Positions 1 through 10,556 of a DNA stretch of 64,000 bases are shown here, one piece after another. A model generated the notes under the pieces. The model saw only the letters and a list, made by a program, of their open reading frames with translations, was not told where the DNA came from and did no database searches. The translations under genes were made by a program, and so were the position numbers. Within the stretch, counting starts at the first letter, position 1. Every line of letters begins with the position of its first letter. This DNA comes from Arcuatula senhousia (Eukaryota; Mollusca; Bivalvia; Mytilida; Mytilidae): assembly GCA_963971305.1 (NCBI GenBank), contig CAXARO010000297.1, positions 1 to 64,000 of the forward strand, written 5' to 3'.

Positions 1-205
1 TAATTTCGCGTGGTTTAAATTTCGCCCGGTTTAAATTTCGCGTTTTCAGTACCAAAATGCATTCGCGAGGTTTTAGTTTCGTGTTTTATGAGATAATGGA
101 ATGTTGGGTCCTTCTTTATGTAATTTACGCGAGGGGATATTTTAGCGAGTTCGTTATGATCGCATAATTGGCGAAAATAAACCCCTCGCGAAAATTTCCC
201 CTGTT
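1..205. repeat. Right part of a dispersed palindromic element cut by the window edge
   Basis: The stretch repeats TTAAATTTCGC-type motifs and ends in CTCGCGAAAATTTCCCCTGTTACAGTA. Similar GCGAAAA / CCCTCGCG words recur within it on both strands, as in short AT-rich foldback elements common in bivalve genomes. The left end lies outside the window, so neither its length nor its target duplication can be seen. Confidence 0.35.
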
Positions 206-1551
206 ACAGTATAATTTCTTAATTAAAGACAACATCTGATGATCAAAATATCAAATCTGTACTTAGTAGGATATTTTGTGTCGTTTTTACCGCTGTATAA
301 AGGAAATCATTATATATTCCTATTCAAGTCGACGATTGAAAAGCAGGCAGTCATAATCTTAGCATAAATGAACTGTAGTTAGTTTTCCTTTAGTGTAAGT
401 AACAATATGGGTAAAATATCGTTAAATATATTATAGTGACCGAAATCAGAGTAACTTGTGGATATATGAGATGGAGGAGGTCATAACATCGATCATTGAG
501 TAGTGAAAAACGCCAATTCTATGCTATGAGGGACACGAAAAATGACAAATTACTTAAAAATGATTTTTTTCATTAACTTGTATTTTTTGGTTGCGTCTTT
601 CGAGTAAAAATCATTTGAGGAAATAATATATAAAAATTTTGCAACACCACTTTATCTGTATAAAAGATATCAAAGAAACGAAATTGCATGCATTTTGCAG
701 TGAAAACTTCACTTTGACGTTATTCAAAGTAATGACGCTCGGAAGATGGCGTTACGTAAAACACACCCGATAACCCCCGATTTTGACACATATTTTGTCC
801 ATAATTCTGTGATATTGCTCACAGCATCAAAATTTAAACTGATTTTTTTAAGGAACCACAGCGTAATTATATCATAGAAAGTTTGAATATTTTCATTAAC
901 TGCAAATTAAAGATAATGGTGTTACGTAAAACACACCCTTAAAAAATCGGTGATATTTTTTTTTCTGATTGAGACCGAGTGTAAGACAATTAAAATTATT
1001 TATCATATACTTAGACATAATAATGCTTAAATTTTACAACATGATAATAGAGTAATTTTTATAAAGAATTTTATTTTTTTCCAAAAACACCTTCACCGTG
1101 TGATAATCACTTTCATTATCAACTGGTTCAGGTTATTATCAACTACTTCCGTTTTATTATCAAACGCCAAAATCGGAATTGTATTACAGACTTGGCCATA
1201 GTCGATTTTCGTTATATACATTTTCAAAACAACAACTGATGGCAGACGACACAGATGCATCTAAAACAATGCAATTTTTGTGTGAATTATACCCCCTTCC
1301 CACTCGTCCGTGGATTTCATTTATCCGTGGTATTTACGTTCATTCCAGCAAAATCTTCAACTGTGACGTCACCGTTTCCACGTAGCGACGTACCACGATA
1401 TTACGAAATACCAGTAATGTTTTGTCCGGGTGTTTTGTTTATTTACATTGATAAAATACACATGAATACAAATTTTAATCAGATGCTGTATCCAAATGCC
1501 ATTTGAATATACCATATATATTTCACACTGATATTGAAGTATATGATAAAA
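206..1551. other. Intergenic DNA, no gene recognised
   Basis: AT-rich sequence with no credible exon. The only structure seen is an 18-bp direct repeat, GTTACGTAAAACACACCC, at 751-768 and 921-938. Short open frames at 1179-1506 have no recognisable similarity and overlap each other. Confidence 0.5.
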
Positions 1552-1692
1552 AGATCATAACATGTCATTTTTCATATCAGACCAAAATCAGCCCGCGGTC
1601 ATTATCATCCCTCGAGCCTACGGCTCTCGGGCTGATATCATGACCTTGGGCTGATAATAGGTCTGATATGAAAAATGGCATGTTATAATCTA
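1552..1692. repeat. Foldback (MITE-like) palindrome
   Basis: The arms at 1559-1583 and 1660-1684 are inverted copies with one mismatch in 25 bp (core TTTTTCATATCAGACC / GGTCTGATATGAAAAA). Pairing continues inward through GGTCAT / ATGACC and a CTCGAGCC / GGCTCTCGG centre, so almost the whole 140 bp folds into one hairpin. No coding capacity. It is probably a non-autonomous DNA element. Confidence 0.7.
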
Positions 1693-2177
1693 TAATTATA
1701 GCCTAAAACAGTTTTAATTTATTTTAAATGTTGTCATAAGATTTATAAAACATGCTCTTTAATCACTTTTGTCAAGGCGTTATTTAATTATGATCAGTTA
1801 TATAGAACATCATATAACTTTTTCAATTCCACCATGTCTTTATATATACGATTCCTACCAAAGAAACAATTTGTCAATAATAATAATGAAAATTTATACA
1901 TTTGACCTCATATATATCAGAAATAACTTAAACAAATCCTACGTGTGATAAGTTTGCGCATTTTTAAACAAATTGGGGATTTCAATCACTTACAGCCGAT
2001 TGGAAAACGAAATTGTGCATATTTTCAGAAATAATTGTTAAAAATTAAGGAAACATGTACACGAAAACACTTTTTTGCGCCACAAATATTTTTATCATTT
2101 ACTCCTTTACAATTCATAGCTTTAAACTTGTATCCCCTGCGTCCGGATTTTTAGCAGGAACGTTTTAACTTTGTAAA
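1693..2177. other. Intergenic DNA, nothing recognised
   Basis: AT-rich sequence without a supported gene, RNA or repeat. Confidence 0.5.
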
Positions 2178-2315
2178 ATGGCGAAATCTGCGTTTGGACG
2201 TCGTAAGGAAGAACGGACGAAAAGCGTCACCAATGTAACCGAAGGTGATTTAAGAAGATTAAGCAAGTTGATGATACGTTTTGTCTATAATTCGATAACT
2301 TTGTTATTGATTTAA
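2178..2315 (+). CDS. Unidentified small ORF, possible first exon
   Basis: A 45-codon ATG frame in good start context (AAAATGG) that begins MAKSAFGRRKEERTKSVTNV and continues with an acidic/basic mix. Its start is locally richer in CG dinucleotides than its surroundings, which is why I note it. The last dozen residues look like read-through into intron-type sequence, and a possible weak donor (GTGATT) follows codon 22. I recognise no family. It could be the 5' exon of a gene or a relic of a mobile element. It lies just upstream of another coding-like fragment at 2344-2466 on the same strand. Confidence 0.25.
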   Translation: MAKSAFGRRKEERTKSVTNVTEGDLRRLSKLMIRFVYNSITLLLI

Positions 2316-2343
2316 TTCAATTGTAAGAGTTTAAATTTATATA

Positions 2344-2466
2344 AACGAAGAAATCAATCCGCAAGAAAAGGTTTCCAAGGTCGTTAAAATCTCGACTTCT
2401 AGTGTGGTGAAAAAATATCATGCTTATAGCAAAACTACAGATAAACTTCCTGAATCATGTTCATAG
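2344..2466 (+). CDS. Unidentified coding-like fragment
   Basis: An open frame of about 40 codons, lysine- and serine-rich (NEEINPQEKVSKVVKISTSS and onward), closing at a TAG at 2464. The stretch VSKVVKISTSSVVKKYHAY has the spacing of a possible helix-turn-helix, but that is only an impression. No clear splice acceptor or ATG opens it. It may belong with the ORF at 2178 or be a decayed transposase piece. Confidence 0.22.
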   Translation, partial: NEEINPQEKVSKVVKISTSSVVKKYHAYSKTTDKLPESCS

Positions 2467-3049
2467 CTGGGGGGTTTTAGTTAAAAATGTAAGTTTCCCA
2501 TGTAACAAAATTGTCTGATTTTTATTGTGTTTTCAACAGCCAATTGTATTTTGTTTAACAAGTTAAACAATGCAACGCTCTTATTATGCAAGTATTTTGT
2601 TTTTCTAATATGAATTTTCGTTGATAAATTACAATTACTTATTCCCGTTGCGATGAGCGACCTTCTGGTTTTTACTTTATTCGTCGCTGAATCCTGGACT
2701 CTTGTAGCAGGTAATTTAATAATAAGGTGTGAATAATTGAAGCTTTCTTCGTATTGAAATGATTTGAAGTTTTTAAACATTCATGAAAGAAATTTAAAAG
2801 TTATATTAAAGACCACTCTTAATTCATGGCAAGTCATTGCAAGCTTATAATTGGTACAGGCATGCAAGTTTTGTTAATGATAGACGATAATAACATGCGG
2901 AACAAGTGTACGCGACACAACCTACATAAATAAACGGCAATTAAATCAAAGTACTGAAAGTACTGGTAGCCGGGGTAATCTACAAATTTAAAATAATTTA
3001 TTGTTCATGTGTAGCAAAAAATAAAAATAAAAAGCTACTTTTTTGTAAA
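2467..3049. other. Intergenic DNA
   Basis: No supported gene. TAGCCGGGGTAATC at 2967-2980 recurs inverted at 4121-4134 (GATTACCCCGGCTA), a possible pair of element ends 1.15 kb apart. No target duplication was found. Confidence 0.4.
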
Positions 3050-3400
3050 AGGAATTTTCACAAGGATTTCAATGAAAGAAAAGATTTTGACAATCGAACC
3101 AAAATTTTAAAAAGTTGATTTTGTAGGCGTGGCCTGTCTTTGGTCCTCTGTAGCAATGTAACGGTGCAAAACTATTGACATATTAAGTTGACAGAATGTA
3201 ATGAGGAGTTCAATAATAAAGAATTTTCAAAATTGAATGAATAATAAAAGTTCTACAGCCATTTTGTCAATACACCAATTATTTGAGCCCCTTTTGGCCA
3301 CAAACCCCAAATACAACACTGTTCTTCCTTCAGTGGATATAATCATCATATTAAAGCTGTGTAACAATCGGCTAGGTCACTACAACTTAATTTCTTGTGT
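3050..3400 (+). repeat. Dispersed repeat family, copy 1
   Basis: Diverged but collinear with 13450-13800 in the same orientation. Shared landmarks in the same order are a GGCGTGGCC / GGTGTGGCC block, CTGTAGCAAT-TAACGG, CCCCTTTTGGCC / CCCTTTTGGCTT, CACAAACC and CCTTC-GTGG. No coding capacity retained. The family is unknown to me. Confidence 0.5.
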
Positions 3401-4911
3401 AAATCTATTTGCCTCAACAAACTCTTCAAACATTGCGGTTTTTTTTTTTTTTTTGGTTCTACAATTTTCAGAAAAAAGATCGTTTATGTTTTGCACCTTG
3501 AAAATAAATATATATTCAGTGGTTCTAAAGATAGAAAATTTGGTTGATTAACAATTTTCAATGAAAAATTACTTGGTCCAGAAAAACAATTTTACATAAA
3601 ATTTATATTTAGGCCTTATTTTCAAAATCAATTATGGTAAATATGAATAAATTCTTATTTAAAGAACAGTTTACACTACAGAACCATTTTATCTGATCAA
3701 ATAAAAAAGTTATGAGGATTTGAACTTTAATAGGGTAAATTATCCTGTCCATCGATGATTGTTTATTGCTCCAGTTTGACACTTAATGAGATGCAAATTA
3801 GTGAATATGACATCACTAATGAGATGGACGAACACTCCTATAAACAAAATATCAATCCGCTTCTGTATTCTTTATTAATCCTTTTATGCTATCGCATCAG
3901 ATAGGCGTCTTACATGCTTGTACAAAATTTGAAAACTAAATAAATAAGTTTTATAACATAATTGAGAGTAAAGCGCCAAAAAAAAAACAGATCTGGAAAA
4001 GAGCTATATTGCAAGCGTGTATTGAAATTTTAATTGATAGGTTTATGGTGAACCGCCGGAAAAACCATTTGACAGCTAACCGAAAGGCTATCGTAGCTAT
4101 AGCCGTGGCTAATCGCTAGCGATTACCCCGGCTAAAAATCAACAATGGAAGACGGCCAACAATCTTCAACATGGTCGCTGCTCGTCGTCTTGCATTGGCC
4201 CAAGACCATTAGATTCAATACCGATCCTCAAACTATCACGCCCTAACAGGTTCATCACCCACTCACGCCCTGCATATCACCCAGTCCTGCTCCAAAAAGA
4301 TTCATTTCTAGACACATAACAATTAACACAAAAGACAGAGGGACAAGCAGAAGCTATGACAAGGATTTCTGACTTAGGACAGGCACATATAAAATGTGGC
4401 GGGGTTAAACAAGGCATTTTATACATTGTACTCTTGCACTGATTTCAGACTTAATAAAGTTTTAATGTTATTTTTTGTTTGAAATAAAGGTCAACAAATA
4501 TGAAGCTAATAAAACATTCAACAAAAGTTTCAACGGTATCAGGTATTTTTACTTAGGTTTTACCATCGATATCAGTCTCCGGTAGAAAAAATAGGGTGAG
4601 AGGAAATTATTTTGGTTTTTGTTGTTTGTTGTACTGATTACCTAATTTTCCTATAATGTCGGACCCTATGTAAAATCACAATGGAAGAGGGAGATTTTGC
4701 GTTAAAAAAAAATTTTATTTGCCAGGTCAGAATCATTGTGATATTCTATTTCTCTGGTATGGCTTTACCTTGTTTGGTCTTTCCTTCTTTGACATGTGAG
4801 ATTGGAGATCCAAGTTCGGTAATTTTGCTTAAGAAAATTGAAATAAAGTTTCTATAATTTTTATATCAACATTTTACAAAACTTTTTTTTAAAATTCTTG
4901 TTGCATATAAG
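3401..4911. other. Intergenic DNA, no gene supported
   Basis: AT-rich. A poly-T tract lies near 3437-3454. The right partner of the 14-bp inverted repeat noted for 2967-2980 lies at 4121-4134, beside a short self-complementary stretch (GGCTAATCGCTAGCGATTACC). Nothing else recognised. Confidence 0.4.
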
Positions 4912-5050
4912 CTGTAGGTCGCCTAGATGGAAACCAAGCAAATTAGACCATCAGTCTGCCTCTGTGCACCTTCTGGTTGATGATACATCTTGTGGGGATC
5001 TTGAATGCTCTCTGACGGAGGATGACAATGATAAACAGAATGTAAAATAG
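4912..5050 (+). CDS. Candidate terminal exon of an unidentified gene
   Basis: After a possible acceptor (TTGCATATAAG), one frame stays open for about 45 codons and ends at a TAG at 5048-5050. The product is hydrophilic and acidic toward its end (SKLDHQSASVHLLVDDTSCG, later SLTEDDNDKQNVK), a composition unlike random AT-rich sequence. A second AG at 4916-4917 could also be the acceptor. I recognise no domain. It could be the 3' end of a gene whose 5' exons lie upstream, perhaps the fragments near 2.2-2.5 kb, but no link can be shown. Confidence 0.3.
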
Positions 5051-5129
5051 AGTAAAGCAATCTGCGTAGCTGTCTTCTGGATACTGGATTTGTTATTGTA
5101 CACTACAATTGCACATGCAAAGGTAGTTA

Positions 5130-5289
5130 TACATGTTTCACAACTACAAGTGATGAGATACGGATTTTTATCACATTCGTTAGATATTTGTCGAAGACAA
5201 CTCGCAAATGCTCGATTCCTTATTTGACTAATATCTAACTCGATGTGATAAAAATCCGTATCTCATCACTTATAGTTGTGAAACCTGTA
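5130..5289. repeat. Foldback (MITE-like) palindrome
   Basis: Long near-perfect inverted arms, about 58 bp each, of the type GTTTCACAACTA...GATACGGATTTTTATCACA, separated by about 40 bp. The outermost bases are TACA/TGTA-like. Non-coding, and likely a non-autonomous DNA transposon. Confidence 0.75.
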
Positions 5290-5980
5290 TTAATATTATC
5301 ACTATTTGATAAATCTTGAAAGCCCTGAAAAATAAAAAGAGGTAAGGGGTCAAGGTATTAAAAAAGGCTTTGTTTATCGTTCTTCGTTTGCATTTTAAAG
5401 GCCATACATGATCCAACAGATGACTAAAGTAATAAAAATGGTAATGCTATTGCACCAAGATAGGCCTGTATAACTTCAGTAATAATGTTTGCTTTGTATT
5501 AATTAGTTAGTTCTAGAAGCTTGTTTTTGGTTTGCGATTTTTTTGGCAGCTTGTTAATAGTATTTTTTTATGGAATATATGTCATGTACGTTATGTTTTG
5601 ATTTAAACCACTTAAAAGCTTTTATCAAACTTTCACATGTATATAACTATTGGTACAATTTGCACATTACATATACTTGTTTTTTGTAAATTGACAACAA
5701 AGCTCGTTAAAATTGCCAACATATATTATTTAGCTATAACAATCACGATCGAATACAAAACAAACATATGATAGCAAAACTATAATTCTCTGGGTACCTT
5801 TATTGATTCACTATGTTAAATAAGAAAATGTCAGAAATGCAAAATATATATCGTAACATTAATTGATTTAGCTAAAATTTGGTACATTTGTTTGATCTGT
5901 ATGAAACCATTGACTAATAAAGACAGCTAATTCCAAGATCAATTTAATTCCTTCTGATAAACTTTTAGTCCATTGTGACT
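5290..5980. other. Intergenic DNA
   Basis: AT-rich, with no supported gene or repeat. Confidence 0.5.
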
Positions 5981-5983
5981 TTA

Positions 5984-6260
5984 GGGGACGACCATTTGAT
6001 TCCTAGGGGGCATGGCAGTTTCGGTCGAGACAGATTATTTATGTTCAAAATTTTGCGGGCAAGAATATTTATTTTTCGCCGCTACGCGGCAAGAATATTT
6101 ATTTTCTTCATACAATAGCTTAATTGAGCAAGGATCTTGAGACATATTATTTATTTTCTTGCAAACAGAGGCCAGATGATTTATTTCCAACTTTTTCCAG
6201 GTCAGAATATTTATTTACAAAAACTTCCAGGCCCCCCCTCAAAATCAAATGGTCGTCCCC
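5984..6260. mobile_element. Harbinger-like MITE, complete
   Basis: The 277-bp element has terminal inverted repeats GGGGACGACCATTTGATT / AATCAAATGGTCGTCCCC and is flanked by TTA on both sides (5981-5983 and 6261-6263). A 3-bp TTA/TWA target duplication is typical of PIF/Harbinger elements. Inside are several copies of an AGAATATTTATTT motif and a small CGCCGCTACGCGGC palindrome. There is no transposase, so it would depend on one supplied elsewhere. Confidence 0.8.
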
Positions 6261-6263
6261 TTA

Positions 6264-7428
6264 GTAAGCCGACCCCAAATTCAAAAAATCAACACCAAGA
6301 AAATTTGAATATATATTCAGAAAAAGACCACTGTAGTCAAGGTTAAAGTACGTGTGACACACAGAGAGGTATGTTATGTTTTAAAAAGGGAAAGAAACAA
6401 ACCAACCATCGCAGCACTTAGATAAACGACCTCGAAGATTTCAACCAAAAAATACGTCCGTCTACATTAAATGACGAAAACGAAATAGACATACTATGAT
6501 CAAGTTTTTTTCTAAAATACCTAGTATTCTAAATTTTGTATGTTTTCGCTTTATTACATGTAGGTACATGCAGGAGTAAACCAATGGCTGATTTAAACGT
6601 TTTGTAACTTTGGAATTAATTTGTCAAATTAAATATCGTTTTACTCACAAGCATTGCAAATTCTACTATATGAAAGCAATGATCATTTAAGAGGTGATTG
6701 AAAGAATATTAATCATAATGAAGTAAGATGTGGAATTTGAACACAAGGCCGAATAAGACAACGAGTTTCGATTTTCATTGCACAAAGAGGGCAACAGACA
6801 GGATCGGACATTTAAATCTACTTCAAGGCATCCCACATGTCTTACTCTCATTGAAACTTGCAGCCTTCTTTAACGTGCGACGAAAAGACATTCCATACAA
6901 ATTGCAACACTAATCTTTGCGCTTACGATTTCTGTTCTATTACCACACAACACTGACTGGCACAATGACAGGGATAACCCAATTGGCCACCTTGAACAAC
7001 ACGCGCTGTGGCCATAGCGGCTGGAAAAGTTATCATGGTATTGAAACAGCCGGCACACTTCTGTCTACATTTTTGTTAGTTGAGATGAATAACTACATAT
7101 ATATAAAACGACGGATAGAATACAACAAAAGTTTAAATGATTACCAAAAAAAGTATGAATTATGATAAGTAAAATCATGACCACCATGGCTTCAGATAGA
7201 GCAGTTTTAATTGAATTCTTATAATTACACAGATTTATAACTAGCTTTGCTGAGCACAAAAGTCGTTGTATTTATAACAATTTTAAAACCATTTATACTT
7301 AGAAACAATTCTTTTTTGAGTTTTTTTTGGTGGATAAAGTAGGAGAACGTACGATGTATGCTTTACTATATATTAGTAAAAATACATTCTTCTTTACATA
7401 ATTATGTATGTATTTTTTTCTATTTAAG
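6264..7428. other. Upstream region of Gene A, no exon supported
   Basis: A cysteine-containing frame around 6870-6950 (TCDEKTFHTNCNTNLCAYDF) looks faintly coding but is broken after about 30 codons, and I could not join it to anything. The signal-peptide exon expected for Gene A was not found here. Confidence 0.35.
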
Positions 7429-7719
7429 AATCAAGAAATTGCATTCCGAAAAAGAAGCCATTTGAGTTGAGCTGTAGAAATCAGAAAAAAGAAATTATTG
7501 TGACTAATGTGGAATTTAAACCAAACATCGAGAGTTCTACATGCAACCCCATTTACAACGATATCAGGTCGAAACTTAACGAAACATGTAGAAACCAAAG
7601 CCGTAATACATTGTGTAAATTTAAAAAAAAATGGTTCTTAAATGGCCTGAATTCTTTTTTGAATGGCCTGGATGCTTTAGACGATACATACTTAGACGTA
7701 GAATACATCTGTATAAAAG
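7429..7719 (+). CDS. Gene A: SUEL-type lectin domain exon
   Basis: After a T-rich tract and TTTAAG acceptor, the exon codes for about 96 residues and closes at an AAAG|GTGCAA donor. Length (291 nt) and phase (1-1) are symmetric, as is typical of shuffled extracellular domains. The product opens with CIPKKKPFELSC, continues IIVTNVEF, has Cys pairs around STCN and ETCRNQSRNTLC, and ends LDVEYIC. This is the order of landmarks in the SUEL / Gal_Lectin family: LSC start, hydrophobic strand, central Cys, and a VEY-x-C finish. The canonical carbohydrate motifs YGR and DPC-x-GT are absent, so sugar binding is doubtful. The exon joins in phase to the transmembrane exon at 9252. The domain call is moderately firm; function is inferred. 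Confidence 0.6.
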
Positions 7720-8068
7720 GTGCAACTCTTATTAATGTGTCCTGCTACTGTTAATCCTTAGATGTGTTAACACTTCTTCACCTCATAACGTTAAATCTAG
7801 AATATTTAGTAAAGGAACTTCAAATACTATAGAATGATTCAAGAAAAAATAATACACAACAATGAATTTCAAAAAGCTGCTACTCTTCCGCCTTTAAATT
7901 GTTTTTTGAAAATATTGATTTTGTATCGTGTATATTCCATAACACTTATTATTAAACTTAATGAAGAAAAACAAAATACAACCAAATGCATACCAATTTA
8001 TAATCATGTATAAACAGAAAGAAAAACAAAACAAACATTGTATTTGCCAGACCAAAGCAGAGATTTTT

Positions 8069-8248
8069 ATAGTATAACTAATGAGGGGTGGCGAATATCA
8101 ATTTTAATGTCACGAGCTTGAATAACGCCAGGATTCAACAAGTGCGCGGTGCACGGAACTTGTTCCGCGCAAGAGTTGAATTCCCAAGCGTTATTCGACA
8201 CGAGTGACATTAAAATTGATATTCATCACCTCGAATTAGTTATACTAT
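8069..8248. repeat. Foldback element within the Gene A intron
   Basis: The arms ATAGTATAACTAAT... and ...ATTAGTTATACTAT are inverted and extend through AATATCAATTTTAATGTCAC / GACATTAAAATTGATATT to a GC-rich centre (GTGCGCGGTGCACGGAACTTG / GTTCCGCGCAAG). Nearly the whole 180 bp pairs with itself. Non-coding. Confidence 0.75.
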
Positions 8249-9251
8249 TTATTATATAGATAATTTAAACAAACGGGACTATTAGATCATCAAAATAATG
8301 AAAACGAAAGAAATTATTGATTGATTAATTGTGTATTGCGCACTAATCTATGTTAAGTATTTTTCGCGGGAAACTTCACGACGGTTAGATAAATTCGCAC
8401 GCGAGTTAGATAAATCCTGTAATTAACTCCGTGAAAATCTAGAAATTTATTTAACTCGGAAATCACGATATTTCACCTATATCTATATAATAAAGATGTT
8501 TTATTCATTATTTAAATAAGTTATATAATACATTTGTTTGTTATCAACTTAAAAATCGCGAACTTACACTTTAATATCCAACTGTACCATGTGTGGTTAA
8601 AAGTACATGTACAAGTATTAATATTGTCAATTACCTTCAAAGCTTTAGTAGCCTGACTGCAAAATTGGTAAATTATTATATGGGGTAAGGCAATATGAAC
8701 AAGGGTAATTGATCTTTGCATGGAACTTTTTTCTTAAGATTCAAGATCATATTTGATTGAACTATCGTATCGTTCCATTGCTTTAATTCATTTAGATAAT
8801 TAAAATGAGTATTTTTATCAAGCATACACGTCCATATTGTTTGTAAATACATTTTTGACAATTCGAAACCACACTGGAAGCAGTATAAAGCGAGGTATGT
8901 TGACGGTAATCACACTGTACAACCTACTGAATCATCTTAATTCTTGGTGAAATGCGTAACCGACACTATGACAAGTTGAAAGAAATTTAACTTACAACCG
9001 TTTACTGCATTACCAATAGCCCACTTTTAACCACATATGGTACGGCTGAATATTAACATAGGTGGTCCAAAACTATTGCTAGGACTTTATATTCGTAAAT
9101 AAAACATGACCGTGACAGCTTAAACAGAACGCATGAGTAAGATGAGTAAGATGACATGGAGATCGTTTGTTTTGCTAATTGCATTAGCATTTTACATTGC
9201 ATTGAACCGTGATATTGAAGTTGATGTTTAACACAAAAAAAAAAAAATAAG
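8249..9251. other. Gene A intron, 3' part
   Basis: AT-rich, with no further exon supported. A run of A just before the next exon (9235-9247) makes that exon's acceptor unusually poor in pyrimidines. Confidence 0.4.
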
Positions 9252-9354
9252 ATTACAATGATTTTAATTTTTCATGTGCCATTGTGGAAGTTTTTGTTGT
9301 TGGCTTACTTGGAGTTATTTGTCTCTTTGTCTTCGTGTTTGTTTTAGTGAAAAG
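9252..9354 (+). CDS. Gene A: transmembrane exon
   Basis: Taken in phase 1 from the lectin exon, the frame reads DYNDFNFSCAIVEVF followed by VVGLLGVICLFVFVFVLV and a basic stop-transfer pair KR. That is a single membrane helix of about 20-22 residues with a cytoplasmic-side positive charge, placing the lectin domain outside the cell. A donor, AAAAG|GTAATT, closes the exon in phase 2. The acceptor (AATAAG after a poly-A run) is weak, which tempers confidence. A possible next mini-exon after TTTTTAG at 9438 would add only RYRKTRI before a TGA at 9458-9460, giving a receptor with almost no tail. Confidence 0.5.
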
Positions 9355-9917
9355 GTAATTAACGCCATAGCTTAACATATTTACTATAAAGGTAAACTAG
9401 TGAAATAGCTTTACGCAAAATGCTTTATATATTTTTAGATACAGGAAAACGAGAATATGAAGGAGTAATACATTTTAAAATATTTTAATAAATGGATTAA
9501 ATTATTAGGTTTGAACTCTAATTTAAAAAAGGGTGCCTGTAACAAGTCAGGGTCGTTCTGGTGTTCAATTTGTCCGATGTGTCTTCCTTATTTCGTCTTA
9601 TTTCGAAGACAACATTTGAGATGAATCCTATACAAGTTCGGAGATTTGGTTATAACATTTATTTTTCAAACTCATATATTCAAGAAATGATTTTTTAATG
9701 CATTTGGGGTATAAATATGTATTTATATTAAAAATATGTAAGGAGAAGTAACAAATACTAAGTAGTTCAATCATTGATTTAGATACACATGTGATTTCTA
9801 AACGAAGTAGAAATTGCAAAAAAAAAATGCTGGTACATGTATCAATAATTCGAACTTTTGTTGTTATTAACAGTGAAAATATGTATTTTTTATTGAAAAT
9901 CACGACAAAATCAACAG

Positions 9918-10556
9918 ACTACCACCTCTGACATAACGTCTCATGACTATTCGGGTCAACAAGCTGTTGCATTTTCAAGTAGTCCACACTATGCAGACCA
10001 CTACCAAGAAATAGCTGTTTGGAAACGACGATTCTTTGCCGGGAACATTAGAAGACGTCAATAAGTACCCCTATGCTTCAGTCATTTCGATTGGAAGGTC
10101 AAAGGTAAATCCTCACCAACTTGTATCCGGAATGGCTAAGAAGAGAGCAATCGGTTTCTCAGACAATTATTTGGTATAAGACCCAAATGAAAGATTACAG
10201 GCAGCTGGTAGTCGCGTTGTTAACGATGTGCCAAAACATACTCCAGATTCCCAGATGACAACTGAGCCGATGTACGCTGAATTGTGGAGTGGTATGTATG
10301 ATGCTTCCGGAAAATGCGCTACAAGAAACAGGAAAATGGATTTTATGCTGAATATGACGACTTAAAGGAAGGTGTTTACGATAGTTTAGGTCAAAGGATG
10401 AAAAGAAATCAATGTTACGTAGAGAACATTTACGACAACTCTGGTGAAGGAATTTATGACTCCGATATCAGACCCTCGACTTGCACAAGTGAACCAACTT
10501 ATAACCATATGACTCGAGATCGATCTATTCAAAACTTTTGTTTCTATTTTTTTTAA
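9918..10556 (+). pseudogene. Gene A: broken cytoplasmic-tail exon with tyrosine motifs
   Basis: Beyond a possible acceptor (AATCAACAG) three consecutive frames carry one recognisable protein segment. The first frame (TSDITSHDYSGQQAVAF and onward) shifts near 10012-10025 into one containing DVNKYPYASVISIG. A TAA stop interrupts that frame at 10177-10179. It then shifts again near 10312 into MRYKKQENGFYAEYDDL. The last part has closely spaced YDDL, VYDSL, ENIYDNS and GIYDSD motifs, resembling tyrosine-based signalling or sorting motifs in receptor tails. Coding character on both sides of each lesion, with two frame changes and one stop, argues for a decayed exon. Sequencing error is the alternative. 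The join from the transmembrane exon is also out of phase. Whether a shortened receptor is still made is unknown. Confidence 0.55.

Noticed and set aside
5051..5121. Signal-peptide-like hydrophobic stretch ending in AHAK before GTAGTT, as a possible first exon of Gene A
   Set aside because: It has no in-frame ATG, is preceded by an in-frame TAG, and its donor phase (0) does not match the phase-1 start of the lectin exon.
6728..7165. Overlapping ORFs on both strands before Gene A
   Set aside because: Frames are short, interrupted and contradictory between strands. Only a faint cysteine-rich stretch remains, insufficient to call an exon.
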